From UBA12151 sp964600645 (lineage in GTDB: Bacteria; Patescibacteriota; Minisyncoccia; Moranbacterales; UBA9337), in the NCBI GenBank assembly GCA_964600645.1, contig CAZRJL010000047.1, forward strand, positions 1-6,252: a DNA stretch of 6,252 nt, read 5' to 3'. Under the pieces are notes generated by a model. The model was not told the DNA's origin. It did not search any database and saw only the letters and a list, made by a program, of their open reading frames with translations. Within the stretch, counting starts at the first letter, position 1. Every line of letters begins with the position of its first letter. Both the position numbers and the translations under genes were made by a program. Positions 5,261 through 6,252 of this stretch are shown piece by piece.

Positions 5261-6252
5261 ATGAAAAAGAAAAGTTCTCCCAAGGTGCGGAGAAAAAAGA
5301 AAGATGATTATGATATCGAAAACCTGAGATTATGCAGGGAAATCAGATCTTCTTTTGATTATCTGATTCATCTTATTGAGAAAAATAAATCCGTTTGTTT
5401 TTCTGGACTGAAAAAAATAGTAGCAGAAAGAAAGCGCGGATTTAGAGGAAAACCTTTCTTAACGAAAGGTAAAAATAAGACTTATTTTTATCACTTCAAT
5501 TTTTTGATGCGCATTAGGAATGACCTGGAAATAATTGCGAGCGCGAATATTTCCGTCAAAGATCTTGATGATGTAGACATCATGAAAATAGCGATTAGCT
5601 ATATTCACGAAAGAATTTCCGAATTGTATTTAAAAAATATAAATTTGGTAAAAAAAATTGCTTATCGTTATATTAGAGATGATGATTGTCCTCTAGATGA
5701 TCTGATTGCAGAAGGATTTTCGGGCATTCAAAAGGTCGCTGTTTGTTTTGATGAAACTGCAGGTGAAAAATTTTCCACGGTGGCTATTTGGTGGATCCGC
5801 CAGGTGATTAGTCGCGCAGTGATGGATAAATACGGCGATATTATCAGAAAGCCAGTGCATACTTTTAGGCTGACAAACATGTTAAGGAAAGAATGCGTTG
5901 TATTACAGGAAAATGGAGAGACTGTTTCGCATGAGGTTTTGTCTGAGATAACCAAGATACCTCTAAAAAAAATCAATGAGGCTATGCAATTAAGAGAAAT
6001 TTCTTTGGAGATGATTGTTGGTGATGAAGGGGAATTGATAGAATTTATCCCTTCAAATATTCCCAATCCAGAGGAGTATTTCACTCAAAGCAGCGTGGAA
6101 GAATCAGTCGGAAAATTGGTAGGATCTCTAGAGAAAGAAAAAGATCGGATAATTATTTCTATGCGGTTTGGGATTAACGGGTATAAACGTGAATATACGC
6201 TTGAGGAGGTGGGAGAAAAATTTAATCTGACGCGTGAACGTATCCGGCAGAT
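5261..6252 (+). CDS. Sigma-70-family RNA polymerase sigma factor, 3' end beyond the window
   Basis: Directs RNA polymerase to promoters and helps open the DNA. The window holds 330 codons with no stop. A very strong ribosome site, AAAGGAGGG (5247-5255), precedes the ATG at 5261. Residues 1-120 are basic and mostly helical-looking, with no recognisable region 1.2. Region 2 runs from about 127 (NLVKKIAYRYI) through DLIAEG (147-152) and CFDETAGEKFSTVAIWWIRQ (162-181) to KPVH (197-200). A region 3-like part follows. Region 4 begins near 283, with MRFGING (301-307) and the recognition-helix portion LEEVGEKFNLTRERIRQ (314-330) at the edge. W177, W178, R180 and Q181 match the -10-reading residues of housekeeping sigma factors. 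However, the tyrosine used for melting is V174, the following threonine is I176, and the position equivalent to E. coli T440 is S184. It could be a divergent primary factor or an alternative factor; I lean to alternative because of the N-terminus. Confidence 0.85.
   Translation, partial: MKKKSSPKVRRKKKDDYDIENLRLCREIRSSFDYLIHLIEKNKSVCFSGLKKIVAERKRGFRGKPFLTKGKNKTYFYHFNFLMRIRNDLEIIASANISVKDLDDVDIMKIAISYIHERISELYLKNINLVKKIAYRYIRDDDCPLDDLIAEGFSGIQKVAVCFDETAGEKFSTVAIWWIRQVISRAVMDKYGDIIRKPVHTFRLTNMLRKECVVLQENGETVSHEVLSEITKIPLKKINEAMQLREISLEMIVGDEGELIEFIPSNIPNPEEYFTQSSVEESVGKLVGSLEKEKDRIIISMRFGINGYKREYTLEEVGEKFNLTRERIRQ

Noticed and set aside
5728..6084. A 118-codon frame opposite the sigma gene
   Set aside because: It is antisense to well-conserved sigma regions 2-3, with no ribosome site or recognisable product.
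1..6252. CRISPR array or insertion sequence
   Set aside because: No regularly spaced direct repeats, no transposase and no terminal inverted repeats were seen; the only repeat-like insertion is the short palindrome at 461-511.

Overview
The window is most likely chromosomal DNA from a small-genome bacterium of the Candidate Phyla Radiation (Patescibacteria, plausibly Parcubacteria). This is an inference. It rests on the AT-rich base composition, the compact spacing, the divergent house-keeping proteins, a tRNA gene without an encoded CCA end, and a reverse transcriptase of the diversity-generating retroelement (DGR) type, which are frequent in these lineages. Complete genes end in TAA (three times) or TAG (once). 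No TGA occurs in frame in any of the genes, so the standard bacterial code fits.

Layout. (1) Positions 2-994, + strand: the 3' part of a DGR-type reverse transcriptase gene whose start lies upstream of the window. It carries an in-frame C-rich/G-rich palindromic insertion at about 461-511. (2) Positions 1016-2584, - strand: gpmI, cofactor-independent phosphoglycerate mutase, convergent with the reverse transcriptase and only 21 bp from it. (3) Positions 2585-2974: a 390-bp divergent control region. It holds a promoter for gpmI, three back-to-back hairpins in the gpmI leader, a near-consensus promoter pointing to rny, and an rny leader of about 210 nt with a terminator-like hairpin. (4) Positions 2975-4501, + strand: rny, ribonuclease Y. 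(5) Positions 4502-4648: a two-tier hairpin, one perfect DnaA-box 9-mer and a promoter. (6) Positions 4649-4930, + strand: an HU-family nucleoid protein, followed by a strong terminator. (7) Positions 5073-5143, + strand: tRNA-Pro(UGG), with its own promoter and terminator. (8) From 5261 to the right edge, + strand: the first 330 codons of a sigma-70-family factor with an unusual N-terminus and changes at promoter-melting positions.

The genes from rny onward look like separate transcription units that happen to be neighbours: each has its own promoter, and hup and the tRNA have their own intrinsic terminators. Their roles are core cell functions: glycolysis, mRNA turnover, chromosome organisation, translation and transcription initiation. 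The accessory element is the reverse transcriptase at the left edge. If it belongs to a full DGR, the template repeat, variable repeat and target gene must lie to the left, because only 21 bp separate it from gpmI on the right and no second element of the system is visible here.
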